DNA of 59,208 bases, taken from Mycobacterium szulgai (GTDB taxonomy: Bacteria > Actinomycetota > Actinomycetes > Mycobacteriales > Mycobacteriaceae). The stretch lies in the NCBI RefSeq assembly GCF_002116635.1, contig NZ_LQPW01000075.1, forward strand, positions 1 through 59,208, in the 5' to 3' direction. This document shows positions 12,001 through 23,044 of this stretch, in pieces (the stretch's first letter is position 1; every line of letters starts with the position of its first letter). A model generated the notes under the pieces. It did not search any database. It was not told where the DNA came from and saw only the letters and a list, made by a program, of their open reading frames with translations. Made by a program: the position numbers and the translations under genes.

Positions 12001-14988
12001 GTCGGCGAAATGCCGGCGACACCGATCATGAACTGGCTGCACAGCCTGCAAGGCTCGGTTGAACAGTTCAATCAAATGGTTCTGTTGCGCGCTCCGGCCG
12101 GGGTGTGCGACGCCGACGTGGTCGATTTGGTGCAGGCGTTGCTGGATCGCCACGCCATGTTGCGGGCGCGGGTGATCGATCAGCCCGGCGGCCGCGGATG
12201 GTCGCTGTCGGTGCCCGAACCAGGTTCGGTGCGCGCACAAGCATGTGTGCAGCAGGTGGCGATGATTTCCGACGACGCGCTACTAGCGGCCCGGCGCCGG
12301 CTGGATCCCGCCGCCGGCGTGATGGTGAGCGCGGTGTGGGCGTCGGCGACGGCGGAACTGGTATTGGTGGTCCATCATCTGGCCGTCGACGGAGTGTCGT
12401 GGCGGATCCTGTTGGACGACATCAACGCCGGGTGGCATCACCGCCGGGCCGGCCAGCCGGTTGTGTTAAAGCCGCAGGGCACATCATTTCGTCGGTGGGC
12501 TTCGCTGCTGTGGGCGCAGGCCCACAGCAGCGACGTCGTCGATCACACCGCGACGTGGCGGCGCATTGAAGCGGTCCAGCCGGTGTTGCCGCCCCTTGAC
12601 CCAACGGCGGATACGTTTGCCACCGCACAGCACCTTTCGCTGGCCCTGGATGTCGCCACGACCCGATCGCTCATTGGCGAAGTGCCCGCGGCGTTTCACA
12701 CTGGGGTACAAGATGTTCTGCTCATCGCTTTCGCGCTGGCGTGGACGCGATTCCTGAATTGTGCGGGTACGCCGGTGTGCATCGACGTGGAGGGTCACGG
12801 CCGCGACGAAGGGTTGGCGGCCGATGTCGACCTGTCCCAGACGGTCGGCTGGTTCACCGCCAAATACCCGGTTGCCCTGCTCGTTGAAAACCTGGAATGG
12901 CCGCAGGTGCGAGCCGGCGGATCGGCGTTGGTCACGGTGATCAAAGGACTCAAAGAGCAGCTGCGTGCCGTCCCTGACGGGCTGAGCTACGGTTTGCTGC
13001 GCTACCTGAACTCCGATGTGGAGCTCGCCGGCTGTGACCCGTCGATCGGCTTCAACTATCTGGGCCGGTTGGCCACCACAGATCCGGACGCGCCCGCCCG
13101 TGCGTGGCGAATGGCAAGTGGCGAAACGCTTTTCAGCGATCATGCCCGCGCGGCGCTGCCCATGCAACTCATGCACAGCGTCAGCCTCAACGCGGCGACC
13201 ATCGACAGTGGCACCGGCCCCGCGCTACACGCGAACTGGACGTGGGCGCCGTCGTCGGGCCTTGACGGCGCCCAGATTGCCCTCGTCAATCAACTCTGGT
13301 TCGACGCGCTGTCGGGCATCTGCGCGGTCGTACAACGCGGCGGGGGCGGGCTGACTCCCGCTGACGTGCCCCTGACCGGCCTGAATCAGCAGCAGATCGA
13401 CCGACTTGAGAAGCGGTATGAGCTCGCCGACATTCTGCCGCTGACCCCGCTGCAGCAGGGGTTTTTGTTCCACACCAGCACCGGGCACGCGTACGGCCAG
13501 GGCCAGGCCGACCCGTACGTGGTGCAAATCAACATCGGCCTATCCGGTCGGCTGGACGCGGGACGGTTGCATGGCGCCGTACAAGCGCTCATTGATCGCC
13601 ACCCCAATCTCGCGGCCAGGTTCGTTGTCGACCGGTCCCACCCGCCGGTACAAGTCATTCTGGCTGATGCTGTACTGCCATGGCGCTGCATCGATCTGGC
13701 CGGCGATTCCGGACAAGACAGCAAGATCGAGCAGATCTGTGCCGGCGAACGTCGCGAGGTCGTGGACCTGGCCCGCTGCTGCCCGGTGCGGGCGACCTTG
13801 ATCCGCACAGGTGCCGAGCAATATCGGCTCGTGCTGACCAACCACCACATTGTGTTCGACGGCTGGTCGCTGCCGATCATGTTGCGGGAGATATTCGCCG
13901 GTTACGACTCGCTGCCGTTGCCCACGCCGGTGCCGTATCGGGGCTTTCTGTCCTGGCTGGCCGCCCAGGATCGCAATGCCGCTCAAGCGGCCTGGGGCCG
14001 GCTGCTGACCGGGCTGACGAACCCGACGCTGGTCGGCAAGTCCGATGTGTTCGGGCCGACCGACAAAGATGCCAAGACCTTTTCCTTGTCCGAGCCCACC
14101 ACCGCTGCGCTCACCGCTCTGGCGCGCTCGCACCACACCACGGTCAGCACCGTGTTGCAGGGCGCCTGGTCGTGCCTGCTGACCTGGCTGACCGGGCAGC
14201 AGGACGTGGTGTTCGGCATGACGGTCTCAGGGAGGCCGGCCGATCTGGCCGAAATGCAATCGATGGTGGGCCTTTTCATCAACACCGTTCCGGTACGCGC
14301 CACCTTCACCGCGCAAACCACCACCGCGCAACTACTTCACCAACTGCAAAGCGCCCACAGCGCCATGCACGAACACCAGCACCTGTCACTGGTGGACATA
14401 CACCGCGTTACCGGCCATGCCAGGCTGTTCGACACGCTGTTTCGCTACCAGAACTACCCCTATGACACCGGTACCCAGCCCGAGGGCCGGGAGCTGACTG
14501 TCACTGGCAGCACGGGCTACGAGTTCACTCATTACCCGCTGAACCTGATCGCCCTGCCAGGCCCCGAACTCGTGCTGCGGGTCGAATTCGCCACCGACGT
14601 TTTCGGGGTGGAGGGCATTCAAATGCTGATCGCTGCGTTGACGCGGGTGCTGGACGCAATGGTTGCCGACCCGGACCGCCCGTTATCGTCGATTGCGCGC
14701 ACCGACGGCCCGCCCACCCCGGCGAATGGTCGAGCTGCGCCGATTCCGCAGTATCGGGCGCCGACGAGCCGCACCCAGGAGATTCTGGCCGGCATATACG
14801 CCGAGGTGCTCGCCGCGGGCCCGGTCGGTGTCGATCACTCCTTCTTCGACCTGGGTGGTGATTCGATTTCTGCGCTGCGAGTAGTCGCTGCGGTCAACGC
14901 ATCTCTGGATGCCCGGCTGACTGTGCGCGACTTGTTCGAGGCGCCGTCGGTGCGAGATCTGGATTCGCTCGTGCACGCAGCCGGCTGA
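1..14988 (+). CDS. Non-ribosomal peptide synthetase, 5'-truncated by the window (E-C-A-T-C-A-T-E-C-A-T-E-C-T)
   Basis: The reading frame is open from base 1 and begins inside an epimerization domain, so the true start lies upstream. Residues counted from base 1: E1 about 1-445 (HHLAVDG at 123); C2 460-880 (HHIVCDG at 592); A1 905-1385; T1 (Ser 1431); C3 1480-1935 (HHIAADG at 1616); A2 1960-2435; T2 (Ser 2481); E2 2535-2975 (HH at 2647); C4 2990-3410; A3 3425-3905; T3 (Ser 3952); E3 4005-4465; C5 4480-4895 (HH at 4615); T4 (Ser 4955). C2, C4 and C5 start with the LQxG..FH pattern expected after an E domain (D-donor type). C3 has the QQRLWFLDQ pattern of L-donor domains and follows a module without E. 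All A domains keep YTSGTTG. The protein should assemble a peptide containing several D-residues. There is no thioesterase or reductase. The product is unknown. Confidence 0.95.
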   Translation, partial: GVVAGTPIMGWWRGLGSSAEQFNQAMVLQAPAGVGWAEVVALVQALLDRHAMLRARAVEDGSAVGRLCVPEPGVVHAGACVQSVPVWCDAALVAARRRLNPAAGVMVSGLWVCSTAQLVLVIHHLAVDGVSWRILLDDLNTAWAQQRAGQPMRLPLQGTSFQRWASVLAEHALSTDVAKQLEAWQRVRAVAPVLPAADSTDTYATAGQLALWVDRDTTHQLLGEVPAAFRTGVHELLLIAFGLAWSQFLQRAGAIGIDVESHGRQEELAAEIDLSSTVGWFTAKYPVALVVDRLDWAQVRAGAQVLGSVVKDLKEQLRALPDGLGYGLLRYGNAEADLDGPDPVIGFNYLGRLGSPGNSDSWQIAGPVPAAAAPVALPHTVELNALTLDTDAGPRLQASWTWAPSVLDRSQIERVHRLWCEALAGICTHVSRGGGGLTPSDVLPLHISQDQIDALQRRYAIADIVPLTPLQQGLFFHARAACDGDEQYAVQLQITINGGLDADRLHAAVRTVAQRHPNLAARFVYDELDQPVQIIPADPQIPWKYLDLTEAEVAALVAGERAAVMDLAHRAPFRAVLIRTAPEAYRLVFTTHHIVCDGWSLPILLQEILAGYDGLPLSAPVAFRRFVSWLDAQDKDGARMAWREVLDAVAAPTLVGPPDQLGLGGKHTKTIVLPADITRQLSALARAHHATVSTVLQAAWAQLLAWMTGRHDVVFGTVAALRPADVAGVESMVGLLVNTVPVRARLTATTTTAQLLDQLRTAHHATVEHQHLPLDEIHRIAGHDRLFDTLVAYENYPIDTSAADAHALSISEITNRDFTHYPLALIAMPGPQLRLRMDYATEVFDAAGIDTLIDRLHKTLQAMTADPAQPVSAMNLLDAAERARLDQIGNRAALTAIPAAPVSIPELFAQQVARTPQAVALVCGGHRLSYRELEAAANRLARRLIGNGVGPGEVVGLVLPRGAGAVVAILAVLKTGAAYLPIDPAVPPARMRLVLDDAAAVAVLTTAELAEANPCLDAGTQIIDIDDPAIDACHSSRPLPAPDAENIAYILYTSGTTGTPKGVAMTHRNITQLFGSLHGDFRPAGGQVWSQWHSYAFDVSVWEIWGALLHGGRLVVVPEPVTRSPAELHALLISEGVTVINQTPSAAAVLPYEGLDVAALVVAGEPCPVELVERWARGRLMINAYGPTETWYASMSGPLTPGSPTVPIGSPLPEVALFVLDGWLRPVPPGVVAELYVAGSGVGCAYWRRPGLTASRFVACPFAGAAGQRMFRTGDLVSWDPDGQLVFHGRADEQVKIRGYRIEPAEVAAALAALDGVEHAVVIARDEAPGDKRLVGYFTGTADTVWARAQLAAQLPHYLVPAALVSLAELPLTPNGKLDTRALPAPQYRATDTYREPQTPAEHIVAGIYAEILGVERVGAQDSFFDLGGNSLTALRVINAVNSGLNTVLCVRDLFEAPTVAQLAARTGSGTSGRRPVLPAQRPAVLPLSFAQQRLWFLDQMAGPSPVYNMAWAARLTGELNVGALRQALADVVSRHESLRTVFASVRGIAQQVVLPADQADLDWNLVDATGWDTGRLLAAVENTAAHAFDLANRIPLRARLFRVAEREYAVVIVVHHIAADGWSLAPLAADLSVAYASRCGGRAPAWTGLPVQYVDYTLWQRERLGDLADAPSAMATRQLAYWEKALAGLPERLQLPTDRPYPRVAEHRGASIAVEWPATLQQQIARVARENHATSFMVIQAALTALLSTMSASSDVSIGVPVAGRSDPALDALVGFFVNTVVLRVQLAGDPTFTELLNQVRARSLEAFEHQDIPFEVLVDRLNPTRSLTHHPLVQVMLAWQNTAAAQLVLGDVDIAMMPVHTQTARMDLVFSLAEHFTDAGAPAGISGTAEFRTDVYDASSIGLLIRRLERVLEAAIADPRRPLSSIDVLDATEHSHLDEIGNLAVLSAAPPQLISIPESFAIHVARTPDAVALVCNGDRWSYRRLDEAANRLAHLLVDCGVGRGDVVGLLLERSDQAIAAILAVLKAGAAYLPIDPALPQPRVEFMINDAAPVAVLSTTDLARRLSGHDVAVVDIDDPAIDNCYPAHGLPYPHADDIAYILYTSGTTGVPKGVAIAHGTVTRLMDALDPDLPPAAVWTQWHSYGFDVSVQEICGALLHGGRLVVVPESMVRSPKDFHDLLVAEQVNVLSQTPSALGMLSPRGLDSVELLIMGGEPCPAELVDRWAGGRAMINVCGPTETSMFAAMSAPLAPGSGAPPIGAPVSGAAFFVLDSRLRPVPVGVVGELYVAGRVGCGYWRRPGLTASRFVACPHGTPGMRMYRTGDVVRWRADDQIELVGRADEQVKIRGYRIELGEVRTVLAGLDGVEQAVVVAREDRPGDKRLVGYVTGSVDTARVRTDLADRLPPFMVPAAVVGIAELPLTVNGKLDVRALPAPEYGDLRRYRGPANAVEEVLAGVFAQVLGLVQVGVEESFFDLGGDSISSMQVVARAREAGVVCRPRDVFTERTVAGLARVARIGVSGVADAGTGAVAATPIIGWWLGLTGLVDQFNQAMVLQAPAGVGWAEVVALVQALLDRHAMLRARLVPDGSLWVAEAGSVHAAACVQSVPVWCDAALVAARRRLNPAAGVMVSGLWVCSTAQLVLVIHHLAVDGVSWRILLDDLNTAWAQQRAGRPVQLPLQGTSFQRWASVLAEHARSSDVAKQLDAWRRIQQVEPALPAPQPETDTFVTAGQLSVSLDAETTRMLLGAVPEAFHSGVHDILLIAFALAWREYLGSSGPVAIDVEGHGRHEDLAPDIDLSSTVGWFTAKYPVALVIDPLQWPAVRDGGSRLETVVKQVKEQLRAVPDGLSYGLLRYLNPDVELGGADPSIGFNYLGRLGAPGNGDSWQIASPVPGAAAPIALPHTVEVNALTLDTDAGPELVANWTWAASVLDEAAIRRVSTLWFEALGGICAQVRRGGGGFTPSDLAPLHLTQQQIDQFDRRYTIADILPLSALQHGLLFHAGSAPGPDDAYAVQVDIGLAGEIEPERLRDAVQAVLRRHPNLAARFVCDGVSEPVQIIPADPQLPWRYLRLAHDEQLQQLAAEERAAVLDLSAGTPFRAALIRITAGRHRFVLTNHHIVLGGWSLAVVLREILAGYAGQPLPVPVPYRRFVSWLNAQDRHSAHSAWRAVLEGLSAPTLVGRPDALGPGDKRVRACRLPVATTEALTRLARAQHTTVSTVLQAAWAQVLGWWTGRHDVVFGSVVALRPAELAGVESMVGLLVNTVAVRARLTPAITTAGLLDQLQSAYNATVDHQHLALSEIHRISGHAKLFDTLLVYENYPIDTSSGVPEVGITDIEGYEFTHYPLVLVAAPGPQLRLHIEYATDVFEAACVDTIVDGLSRVLTAMTADPAQRLSSIKLLDEQAHAHLDQVSNRAAAAAVRAAPVSIPELFAAQVARTPDAIAVVSDRDRITYRDLDCAANRLAHKLIGQGVGAGAVVALLAPRSAQAVAAILAVLKTGAGYLPIDPAQPAARTAFMLEDAAAAAVLTTADLRSRLTGHALLVIDIDDPQLAAQPTQAPPSPNPDNIAHIIYTSGTTGIPKGVAVNHRNIIQLFGALPTGLTPAAGQVWSQCHSYAFDFSSWEIWGALLHGGQLVVVPTTITRSPADLHALLIAERVSVLSQTPSAAAALPTHGLESVTLVVAGETCPAEVVDRWAGARSMVNAYGPTETTIYASMSAPLQPGSGAPPIGSPLSGTALFALDGWLRPVPVGVTAELYVAGAGVGYGYWQRSGLTGARFVACPFGAAGSRMYRTGDLVRWRADGQLEFLGRADEQVKIRGYRIELGEISAALADLDGVDQAAVIVREDRPGDKRLVGYATGTIDPAAARHALSTRLPDYMMPAALVMVPELPLTGNGKLDTRALQAPSYGSTNYRAPGSAAEKVLAAIYAEVLGVDQVSVDDSFFELGGDSISAIQVSARARAAGVVCKPHDVLVERTVARLARIAGSLSAEQGPIDDAVGEMPATPIMNWLHSLQGSVEQFNQMVLLRAPAGVCDADVVDLVQALLDRHAMLRARVIDQPGGRGWSLSVPEPGSVRAQACVQQVAMISDDALLAARRRLDPAAGVMVSAVWASATAELVLVVHHLAVDGVSWRILLDDINAGWHHRRAGQPVVLKPQGTSFRRWASLLWAQAHSSDVVDHTATWRRIEAVQPVLPPLDPTADTFATAQHLSLALDVATTRSLIGEVPAAFHTGVQDVLLIAFALAWTRFLNCAGTPVCIDVEGHGRDEGLAADVDLSQTVGWFTAKYPVALLVENLEWPQVRAGGSALVTVIKGLKEQLRAVPDGLSYGLLRYLNSDVELAGCDPSIGFNYLGRLATTDPDAPARAWRMASGETLFSDHARAALPMQLMHSVSLNAATIDSGTGPALHANWTWAPSSGLDGAQIALVNQLWFDALSGICAVVQRGGGGLTPADVPLTGLNQQQIDRLEKRYELADILPLTPLQQGFLFHTSTGHAYGQGQADPYVVQINIGLSGRLDAGRLHGAVQALIDRHPNLAARFVVDRSHPPVQVILADAVLPWRCIDLAGDSGQDSKIEQICAGERREVVDLARCCPVRATLIRTGAEQYRLVLTNHHIVFDGWSLPIMLREIFAGYDSLPLPTPVPYRGFLSWLAAQDRNAAQAAWGRLLTGLTNPTLVGKSDVFGPTDKDAKTFSLSEPTTAALTALARSHHTTVSTVLQGAWSCLLTWLTGQQDVVFGMTVSGRPADLAEMQSMVGLFINTVPVRATFTAQTTTAQLLHQLQSAHSAMHEHQHLSLVDIHRVTGHARLFDTLFRYQNYPYDTGTQPEGRELTVTGSTGYEFTHYPLNLIALPGPELVLRVEFATDVFGVEGIQMLIAALTRVLDAMVADPDRPLSSIARTDGPPTPANGRAAPIPQYRAPTSRTQEILAGIYAEVLAAGPVGVDHSFFDLGGDSISALRVVAAVNASLDARLTVRDLFEAPSVRDLDSLVHAAG

Positions 14989-15024
14989 GGACAATCTGTC
15001 AGGGGTGCCGGCCACACTGCATAT

Positions 15025-15657
15025 GTGCTGGATCTCGTTCTGCCGTTGGCCTGCGGCGGCTGCGGAGCGCCGTCGACCCGCTGGTGCGACGGGTGCGCCG
15101 GCGAGCTGGCGGCGGCCGCCGGCGAACCGCGCGTGGTGACTCCCCGCATCGACCCGCAGGTTCCGGTATTCGCGTTGGGCCGCTACGTCGGCGCGCGGCG
15201 CCAGGCGATCCTGGCGTTGAAGGAACACGGCCGTGGCGACCTCGTCGTGCCGCTGGCGCGCGCCCTGGCCCTCGGCGTGCACCGATTGCTGTGCTGGGGC
15301 ATGCTCGACACCCCGCTGACCATCGTGCCGGCACCGACGCGGAGGTCGGCGGCGCGGCGGCGTGGCGGCGATCCCGTCGCCCGCATCGCGGCGACGGCAG
15401 TCGCCGACCACCCGAAGATCGCGGTCGTCCGGGCACTGCGGATGCGGGCGCTGGCCCGCGATTCGGTGGGCCTGGACACCTCGGATCGGGAACGCAACAT
15501 CGCCGGGCGGGTGCTGCTGCGTGGTCCGCGGCCGCGCCACGAGGTGATGGTCGTCGACGACATCGTCACCACCGGGGCAACGGCGCGCGAGTCGGTGCGG
15601 GTGCTGCGGGCTGACGGTATTCGGGTTGCCGCGGTGCTGGCGATCGCGGCGGCATGA
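15025..15657 (+). CDS. ComF-family phosphoribosyltransferase-like protein (Rv3242c type)
   Basis: This 210-residue protein starts at GTG 15025, 36 bases after the NRPS stop. The N-terminus carries two CxxC pairs (CGGC and CDGC, residues about 10-25) that look like a small zinc ribbon. The C-terminal half is a type I phosphoribosyltransferase fold with the PRPP loop VVDDIVTTGAT near residue 175. Both features are typical of the ComF/GntX family, which supports DNA uptake or recombination in other bacteria. The role in mycobacteria is not established. It is the first core gene to the right of the NRPS and is followed by hpf and secA1, an order conserved in mycobacteria. No convincing ribosome binding site is visible, so the start is the least certain part. 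Confidence 0.85.
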   Translation: MLDLVLPLACGGCGAPSTRWCDGCAGELAAAAGEPRVVTPRIDPQVPVFALGRYVGARRQAILALKEHGRGDLVVPLARALALGVHRLLCWGMLDTPLTIVPAPTRRSAARRRGGDPVARIAATAVADHPKIAVVRALRMRALARDSVGLDTSDRERNIAGRVLLRGPRPRHEVMVVDDIVTTGATARESVRVLRADGIRVAAVLAIAAA

Positions 15658-15985
15658 ACAGATCAGCATGAACCAAAAACATCGAACCAAAGAAGTTGCC
15701 AAGAGAACGCCAAGAACTCCCAAACAGGTGTGCCAAATTGGTGGCACGGGACGGCGAACACGAGCTAACGTCGGAAACAACATTTACTGACTCACGGTCG
15801 CGATTTCGCAGGTTGCAGTACAAGTTGATGTACACCCGCGCAAGGAGGTGAGTATTCGAAATCTTGCTCCGGCGGGCAGCCTCGGCGATGACTTTCGCAG
15901 CACCGCTCCAACCCCGTCGGCGCGTAGTTGAATGCCGTGCACGCAGGGCGCGTGTGACGTGAGAAAGAGAAACGAGTAGTCACGT
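15658..15985. promoter_or_regulatory. Long leader region of hpf with dyad and orphan Shine-Dalgarno
   Basis: This 328-base gap has no long gene. It holds an A-rich stretch (15665-15725), unusual against the GC-rich background. A dyad of GTGCCA and TGGCAC separated by 6 bases lies at 15730-15747. A perfect anti-SD match (AAGGAGGTGA) lies at 15842-15851. The last is 135 bases upstream of the hpf start, so it cannot serve hpf. Short frames of 20-30 codons follow it. I read the region as promoter plus possible leader peptide; the exact promoter boxes were not identified. Confidence 0.5.
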
Positions 15986-16663
15986 ATGTCAAGACTTTCC
16001 GTGGGCTCCGGGCAGGCTCTGGACCAAGAACCGGCCGATTCTGAAGCGACGCCCAATGCCGAGGTCGTCGTCAAAGGCCGCAACGTCGAGATTCCCGACC
16101 ACTACCGCGTTTACGTCTCCCAAAAACTCGCCCGGCTGGAGCGGTTCGACCGAACTATCTACCTGTTCGATGTCGAACTCGATCACGAACGCAACCGACG
16201 TCAGCGCAAGTCCTGTCAGCACGTGGAGATCACCGCTCGCGGCCGCGGGCCGGTGGTCCGCGGCGAAGGCTGCGCCAACAGCTTCTACGCCGCATTCGAG
16301 TCGGCGGCCGCCAAACTGGAAAGACGGCTGCGCCGCGTCAAGGATCGGCGCAAAGTGCACTACGGCGACAAGACTCCGGTTTCCCTGGCCGCCGCGACCG
16401 CGGTGATGCCGCCCCTCGATAAGGCGTTCGCCACCGAAAATGCCGAGATTGGCGAACATGACGGCTCCGTTGTGGACCACGAGCCGGGGCGCATCGTGCG
16501 AACCAAGGAACACCCGGCCAAGCCGATGACCGTCGACGACGCGCTCTATGAAATGGAGCTGGTCGGGCACGACTTCTTCTTGTTCCACGATAAGGACAGC
16601 GACCGGCCGTCGGTCGTCTACCGCAGGCACGCGTACGACTACGGCTTGATTCGCTTGGCTTAG
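15986..16663 (+). CDS. hpf: Long-form ribosome hibernation promoting factor (Rv3241c / MPY type)
   Basis: The protein has 225 residues. The N-terminal RaiA/HPF domain (about 25-125) contains the basic helix region RRQRKSC and the conserved EVVVKGRNVEIPDHYRVYV-like start. The C-terminal dimerization domain (about 165-222) contains the typical KPMTVDDALYEMELVGHDFFLF block ending in YRRHAYDYGLIRL. Long HPF proteins bind the 30S decoding region, block mRNA and tRNA, and dimerize ribosomes in many bacteria. In mycobacteria the orthologue (MPY/RafS) forms hibernating 70S particles in stress or zinc starvation. ATG 15986 gives the family length; its own Shine-Dalgarno is weak (purine-rich GAGAAAGAGAAACGAG). 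Regulation is probably encoded in the long leader. Confidence 0.95.
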   Translation: MSRLSVGSGQALDQEPADSEATPNAEVVVKGRNVEIPDHYRVYVSQKLARLERFDRTIYLFDVELDHERNRRQRKSCQHVEITARGRGPVVRGEGCANSFYAAFESAAAKLERRLRRVKDRRKVHYGDKTPVSLAAATAVMPPLDKAFATENAEIGEHDGSVVDHEPGRIVRTKEHPAKPMTVDDALYEMELVGHDFFLFHDKDSDRPSVVYRRHAYDYGLIRLA

Positions 16664-16680
16664 CGGGGCGTCACCTCGTC

Positions 16681-16791
16681 CGATGGGTCGCGACCCGCGG
16701 CGCCCGGCTACGCCGCGCTAGCGATCGCTCCTAGGTCCGATGGTCGCGACCCGCCGCGCCCGGCTACGCCGCGCTAGCGATCGCTCCTAGG
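16681..16791. repeat. Two-copy 57-base tandem repeat in the secA1 leader
   Basis: Copy 1 spans 16681-16735 and copy 2 spans 16738-16791. They differ by one indel and one substitution. Each copy contains TCGCGACCCG, the GC-rich core CGCCCGGCTACGCCGCGC, and the 10-base palindrome AGCGATCGCT followed by CCTAGG. The second copy ends 51 bases before the secA1 start. Confidence 0.9.
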
Positions 16792-16842
16792 ATGGGAGTC
16801 GCTTACCAAAGAAGAAGACTCCTACCCACAAGGGACATTGCT

Positions 16843-19656
<2,814 letters not shown>

Positions 19657-19674
19657 GACCGGCTCGCAGAATTT

Positions 19675-20326
19675 GTGAGGCACCCGCCTCATGTGCGGGA
19701 GGGCGCCAGGCGCGCACCATTCCGCCCAGCGGCTTCCTTCGCCCCGGCCTATCGATCGGTATGGCACCGTGATCCGAACGGCAGCTGGACGTTCTACGCG
19801 ACGACACCGGGGCCGCAGAGCTGCTCGCGCTACTTCAGCGCGGTCACGCCCAATGCCGCCGTCCAATGCGATATCGACGTCGCGTGGGTCACGCCGTGGT
19901 CGCTGTTCGTGGAGATCGCCGGGCTGCTCGAATGGGAGATCGACATCCACGCCACGGCTTCGACGCGGCTGATGACCGCGCTCGGTGGATGGCTGCCGGC
20001 CAGAGCGTGGACGAACCGCCTAGAGCTGGGCGCGCTGGGCTGAGCCGCCGGGCCAATGCTGCGTGCGGGACAACTGCGCCTCGCCGGAGCCGCGCCCAAC
20101 GGCCAGCGCTTCATGATCGCGCCCAGCCGGGTGGGTCGGTGGCGGGCTCGCGCGCGGTGCTGGCGACGTGGACCTCGGACCGGTGGGACCGCTGCCGCAG
20201 CAGGCGCGGCTCGCCGGGTTCCGGCCGCCACAGCGTGGTCTGTTCGTAGTGGGCTCGGGACACTTCGAAAATTTCGACGCGGCTCGTCATCATGCCGTCG
20301 ACAGCGCCGTCAGCTGGGCACAATAG
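19675..20326 (+). pseudogene. Decayed mycobacterial conserved hypothetical gene
   Basis: A recognisable protein is spread over three frames. The first segment (19675-20043) encodes a protein-like sequence with WHRDPNGSWTFY and CDIDVAW before an in-frame TGA at 20041. The same frame continues with LRAGQLRLAGAAPNGQRFM (20059-20125). The protein then moves to another frame (VAGSRAVL) and finally to a third (DVDLGPVGPLPQQARLAGF...[14 protein letters not shown]), ending at TAG 20324-20326. One stop and at least two frameshifts separate these blocks, and the N-terminus appears short. The family is a mycobacterial hypothetical protein I recall only as uncharacterised; no function is proposed. Sequencing error is possible but would need three independent errors. 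Confidence 0.75.
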
Positions 20327-20333
20327 GTTGGTG

Positions 20334-21884
20334 ATGTCCGGCACTTCAGAGTTGCCCACGCGCGCCGAGTTGCTGGCGGCGCTGTCGGTGGCGATCGACC
20401 TGGGGTTGGGACAGCCCGCCGAACACATGCTGCGCTCCGCACTCATCGCGACCCGGCTCGCCGATCGACTTGGGCTGAACCGAGAGCAGCGTGATTGCGC
20501 TTACTACACGACGCTGATCATGTGGATCGGATGTCACGCCGACTCCCACGAATACGCGCGGTGGTTCGGCGATGACATCGCCGTGCGCCACGACTCCTAT
20601 CTGATCGACTGGTCCGGCCTGCCGTACTGGCGCTTCCTGGCCGGCAATGTCGGCCGTGGGCAGTCGCTGATGCAGCGGCTCAACGTCATGGCAACGCTGT
20701 TCGTCAACGCGCGCGGCCAGCTGTCCCAGATGATCCACTCGCACTGTATGTCGGCTGCACTGCTGGCCGATCGAATTGGCTTGGGCCCCAACGTGCAAGC
20801 CGCGCTGGCCTTCACCTTCGAGCGCTACGACGGCGGCGGCTTGCCTACCGGCGCGCGCGGCGATGCGATCCCCGTTCAGATGCGAGTCGCGCAACTGGCG
20901 GAGATGGCCGAGGTGCATCACCGCACCTACGGCGTGGAGGGCGCCGTCGCGATGGTGCGCGGCCGCCGCGGCGGGCAGTTCGATCCGGCGGTGGCCGACA
21001 CGTTCCTCAGCGACCCCGAGGCGATCCTGGCCGGCCCGCTGACCGGCGACGCGTGGGCCGCGGCTCTACAGGCGGCCCCCGATTACCGTCAGCGCCTCGA
21101 CGACAAGTCGCTGGACGCACTGCTCGTCGCGCTCGGCGACTTTGTGGACCTCAAGTGCCCGTTCACCCTCGGGCATGCGCGCGGTGTGGCACGCCTCGCC
21201 GGTGACGCGGCCTCGGCAGCCGGGCTGGATCCCGATGCGGCGGCACTCACCAGGCGGGCCGGTCATGTGCACGATCTGGGTCGCATCGGGGTGTCGAATC
21301 AGATCTGGTCCAGGCCGGGGGGATTGACCGCGGCCGAGTTCGAGCGCGTCCGCCTGCACCCGTATTTCACCGTGCGGATCCTCAATCAGGTTCCGGGGCT
21401 GCGGAAGCTGGCCGAGGTCGCCGGCAACCACCATGAGTGCCTCGACGGGTCGGGATATCCGCGCGGTCTGGCCGGCACCGCGTTGAGCCTGCCCGACCGC
21501 CTCCTGGCCGCTGCCGTGAGCTACCAATCCGGTTGCGAGCCAAGGCCATACCGCCAGCAACTTACACCGGAGTCCGCGGCGCAGCGGCTTCGCGCGCGGG
21601 CGCAGGCGGGTGAGCTCGACTCGGCCGCCGTCGAGGCGGTGCTGCATGCGGCGGGACACCGCGCGCCGCGGCCGAAGCTGCGTCCGGACGGGCTCACTCC
21701 CCGAGAGGTGGAGGTGCTGTGCCTGGTTGCTCGCGGCGCGTCCAACAAAGAGATCGCGGCACAACTGGTGATCAGCGAGAAGACCGCCCGCAACCACGTC
21801 GAGCGAACCTACGCCAAGATCGGCGTCTCCAACCGCATCGGCGCCAGCATGTACGCGCTCGCCAATGGCCTAGTTAGTGCGTAA
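20334..21884 (+). CDS. Tandem HD-GYP-like phosphodiesterase with C-terminal LuxR-type HTH
   Basis: The protein has 516 residues from ATG 20334; an overlapping GTG lies at 20331 and an in-frame ATG at 20292. The first HD-type half (about 15-215) is degenerate: it retains [19 protein letters not shown] near 163 but its metal HD pair is not evident. The second half (about 262-405) has [17 protein letters not shown] (about 312) and [12 protein letters not shown] (about 366), the HD-GYP signature of cyclic-di-GMP phosphodiesterases. The C-terminus (454-516) is a LuxR/GerE helix-turn-helix ([21 protein letters not shown]). The likely role is a transcription regulator controlled by, or controlling, a cyclic dinucleotide; this is inference. 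There is no receiver or membrane segment. Confidence 0.88.
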   Translation: MSGTSELPTRAELLAALSVAIDLGLGQPAEHMLRSALIATRLADRLGLNREQRDCAYYTTLIMWIGCHADSHEYARWFGDDIAVRHDSYLIDWSGLPYWRFLAGNVGRGQSLMQRLNVMATLFVNARGQLSQMIHSHCMSAALLADRIGLGPNVQAALAFTFERYDGGGLPTGARGDAIPVQMRVAQLAEMAEVHHRTYGVEGAVAMVRGRRGGQFDPAVADTFLSDPEAILAGPLTGDAWAAALQAAPDYRQRLDDKSLDALLVALGDFVDLKCPFTLGHARGVARLAGDAASAAGLDPDAAALTRRAGHVHDLGRIGVSNQIWSRPGGLTAAEFERVRLHPYFTVRILNQVPGLRKLAEVAGNHHECLDGSGYPRGLAGTALSLPDRLLAAAVSYQSGCEPRPYRQQLTPESAAQRLRARAQAGELDSAAVEAVLHAAGHRAPRPKLRPDGLTPREVEVLCLVARGASNKEIAAQLVISEKTARNHVERTYAKIGVSNRIGASMYALANGLVSA

Positions 21885-21947
21885 CTCGTCCTGAATTGAG
21901 GCATCCGCCCCATGTTCGGAGGGGACTTTCCGGCGGACAATCGCACC

Positions 21948-22703
21948 ATGAAGCGTTACTTGACAATTGGCTACGGCGCGGCGGCCTACCTGATCTTCGT
22001 CGTCTCCTTCCTGTATGCGATCGGTTTCATCGGGGGGCTAGTGGTGCCGCGCACCCTCGATCACGGGATCGCCGGGCCTTTGTGGCAGGCGGTCCTGATC
22101 AATACCGCGCTGCTCGGCGTCTTCGCGGTCCAGCACAGTGTGATGGCCAGACCGGGATTCAAAAAGTGGTGGACGCGATTGGTGCCGACCCAGATTGAGC
22201 GCAGCACGTACGTGCTGTTGTCGAGCCTGGCGCTGCTGCTGTTGTACTGGCAGTGGCGAACGATGCCGGCGCTCATCTGGGACGTGCGCCAGCCATTCGG
22301 CCGCTGGGCCATGTGGGTGTTGTTCTGGCTGGGCTGGGCGATAGCCTTCGGCACCACGTTCATGATCAACCATTTCGACCTGTTCGGCCTGCGCCAGGTA
22401 TACCTGGCGTGGCGCGGAAAGCCTTACACCGAACTGCATTTCCGCACTCACCTGCTGTACCGGCTGGTGCGTCACCCCTTGATGCTCGGCTTCCTGATCG
22501 CGTTCTGGGCCACACCGACGATGACCGGCGGGCACCTGTTCTTCTCGATCGGCATCACGGCCTACATCCTGATCGCCCTGCAACTGGAGGAGCGAGATCT
22601 GGTGAGCCAGCTGGGTGATACGTACCGCGCCTACCGTCGCGACGTGCCGATGCTGGTTCCAGTGCCGCGCCGGCAGGGCGCCGAAACGGTTGGCAACAAC
22701 TAG
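21948..22703 (+). CDS. MddA-like membrane S-methyltransferase (Rv3238c type)
   Basis: This 251-residue integral membrane protein starts at ATG 21948. About five hydrophobic segments are visible: YLIFVVSFLYAIGFIGGL, AVLINTALLGVFAVQHS, YVLLSSLALLLLYW, MWVLFWLGWAIAFGT and HLFFSIGITAYILIAL. The C-terminal block FRTHLLYRLVRHPLMLGFLIAFWATP...LEERDLVSQLGDTYRAYRRDVPM is the isoprenylcysteine-methyltransferase/NnrU-like signature. Its RHPxxxG and LEExxLxxxxGxxYxxY motifs bind SAM. MddA enzymes methylate methanethiol to dimethyl sulfide; a mycobacterial orthologue is known to me for this activity, but substrate here is inferred. The preceding in-frame ATG at 21912 overlaps a short repeat and is less likely. 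Confidence 0.8.
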   Translation: MKRYLTIGYGAAAYLIFVVSFLYAIGFIGGLVVPRTLDHGIAGPLWQAVLINTALLGVFAVQHSVMARPGFKKWWTRLVPTQIERSTYVLLSSLALLLLYWQWRTMPALIWDVRQPFGRWAMWVLFWLGWAIAFGTTFMINHFDLFGLRQVYLAWRGKPYTELHFRTHLLYRLVRHPLMLGFLIAFWATPTMTGGHLFFSIGITAYILIALQLEERDLVSQLGDTYRAYRRDVPMLVPVPRRQGAETVGNN

Positions 22704-22817
22704 CTTTCGAGCAGGTCGGCGATTCGCTGGTGCTTGTCCTGTGGCACCTTCCGGGTCTCGCGGACCAGCGTTGCCCGTCAGCGACCTGAAGTTCTCCTCG
22801 CCCATCGCGCGGGACAT
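22700..22817 (-). pseudogene. Possible 3' remnant of an unidentified gene
   Basis: On the minus strand, a protein-like sequence starts MSRAMGEENFRSLTGNA. It changes frame near 22762-22765 and continues LVRETRKVPQDKHQRIADLLES to a TAG at 22702-22700, which overlaps the mddA-like stop. The composition looks like a coding C-terminus broken by one frameshift. No family was recognised and nothing remains upstream of it. Confidence 0.35.
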
Positions 22818-23044
22818 CTGCGTTCCGTATGCACTCTGCCTTTCAGCTTGACCCCACTTTGGCTGCCCGCATACTGTCGGGGCAGCAGGTAGGTCAGCAC
22901 TTCATGAGTAGCCGACCGAGGCGGTACCGACCCATTTTCGGACTGTGCCTCCCAATGCCGGAACGAGGAACGTTAGTGCAGCCCATCGAACGATGCGGCG
23001 GCAAGGCCCGAGGCCAGGGCTCGCCAGTGTCGCGAAGGGAGCGA

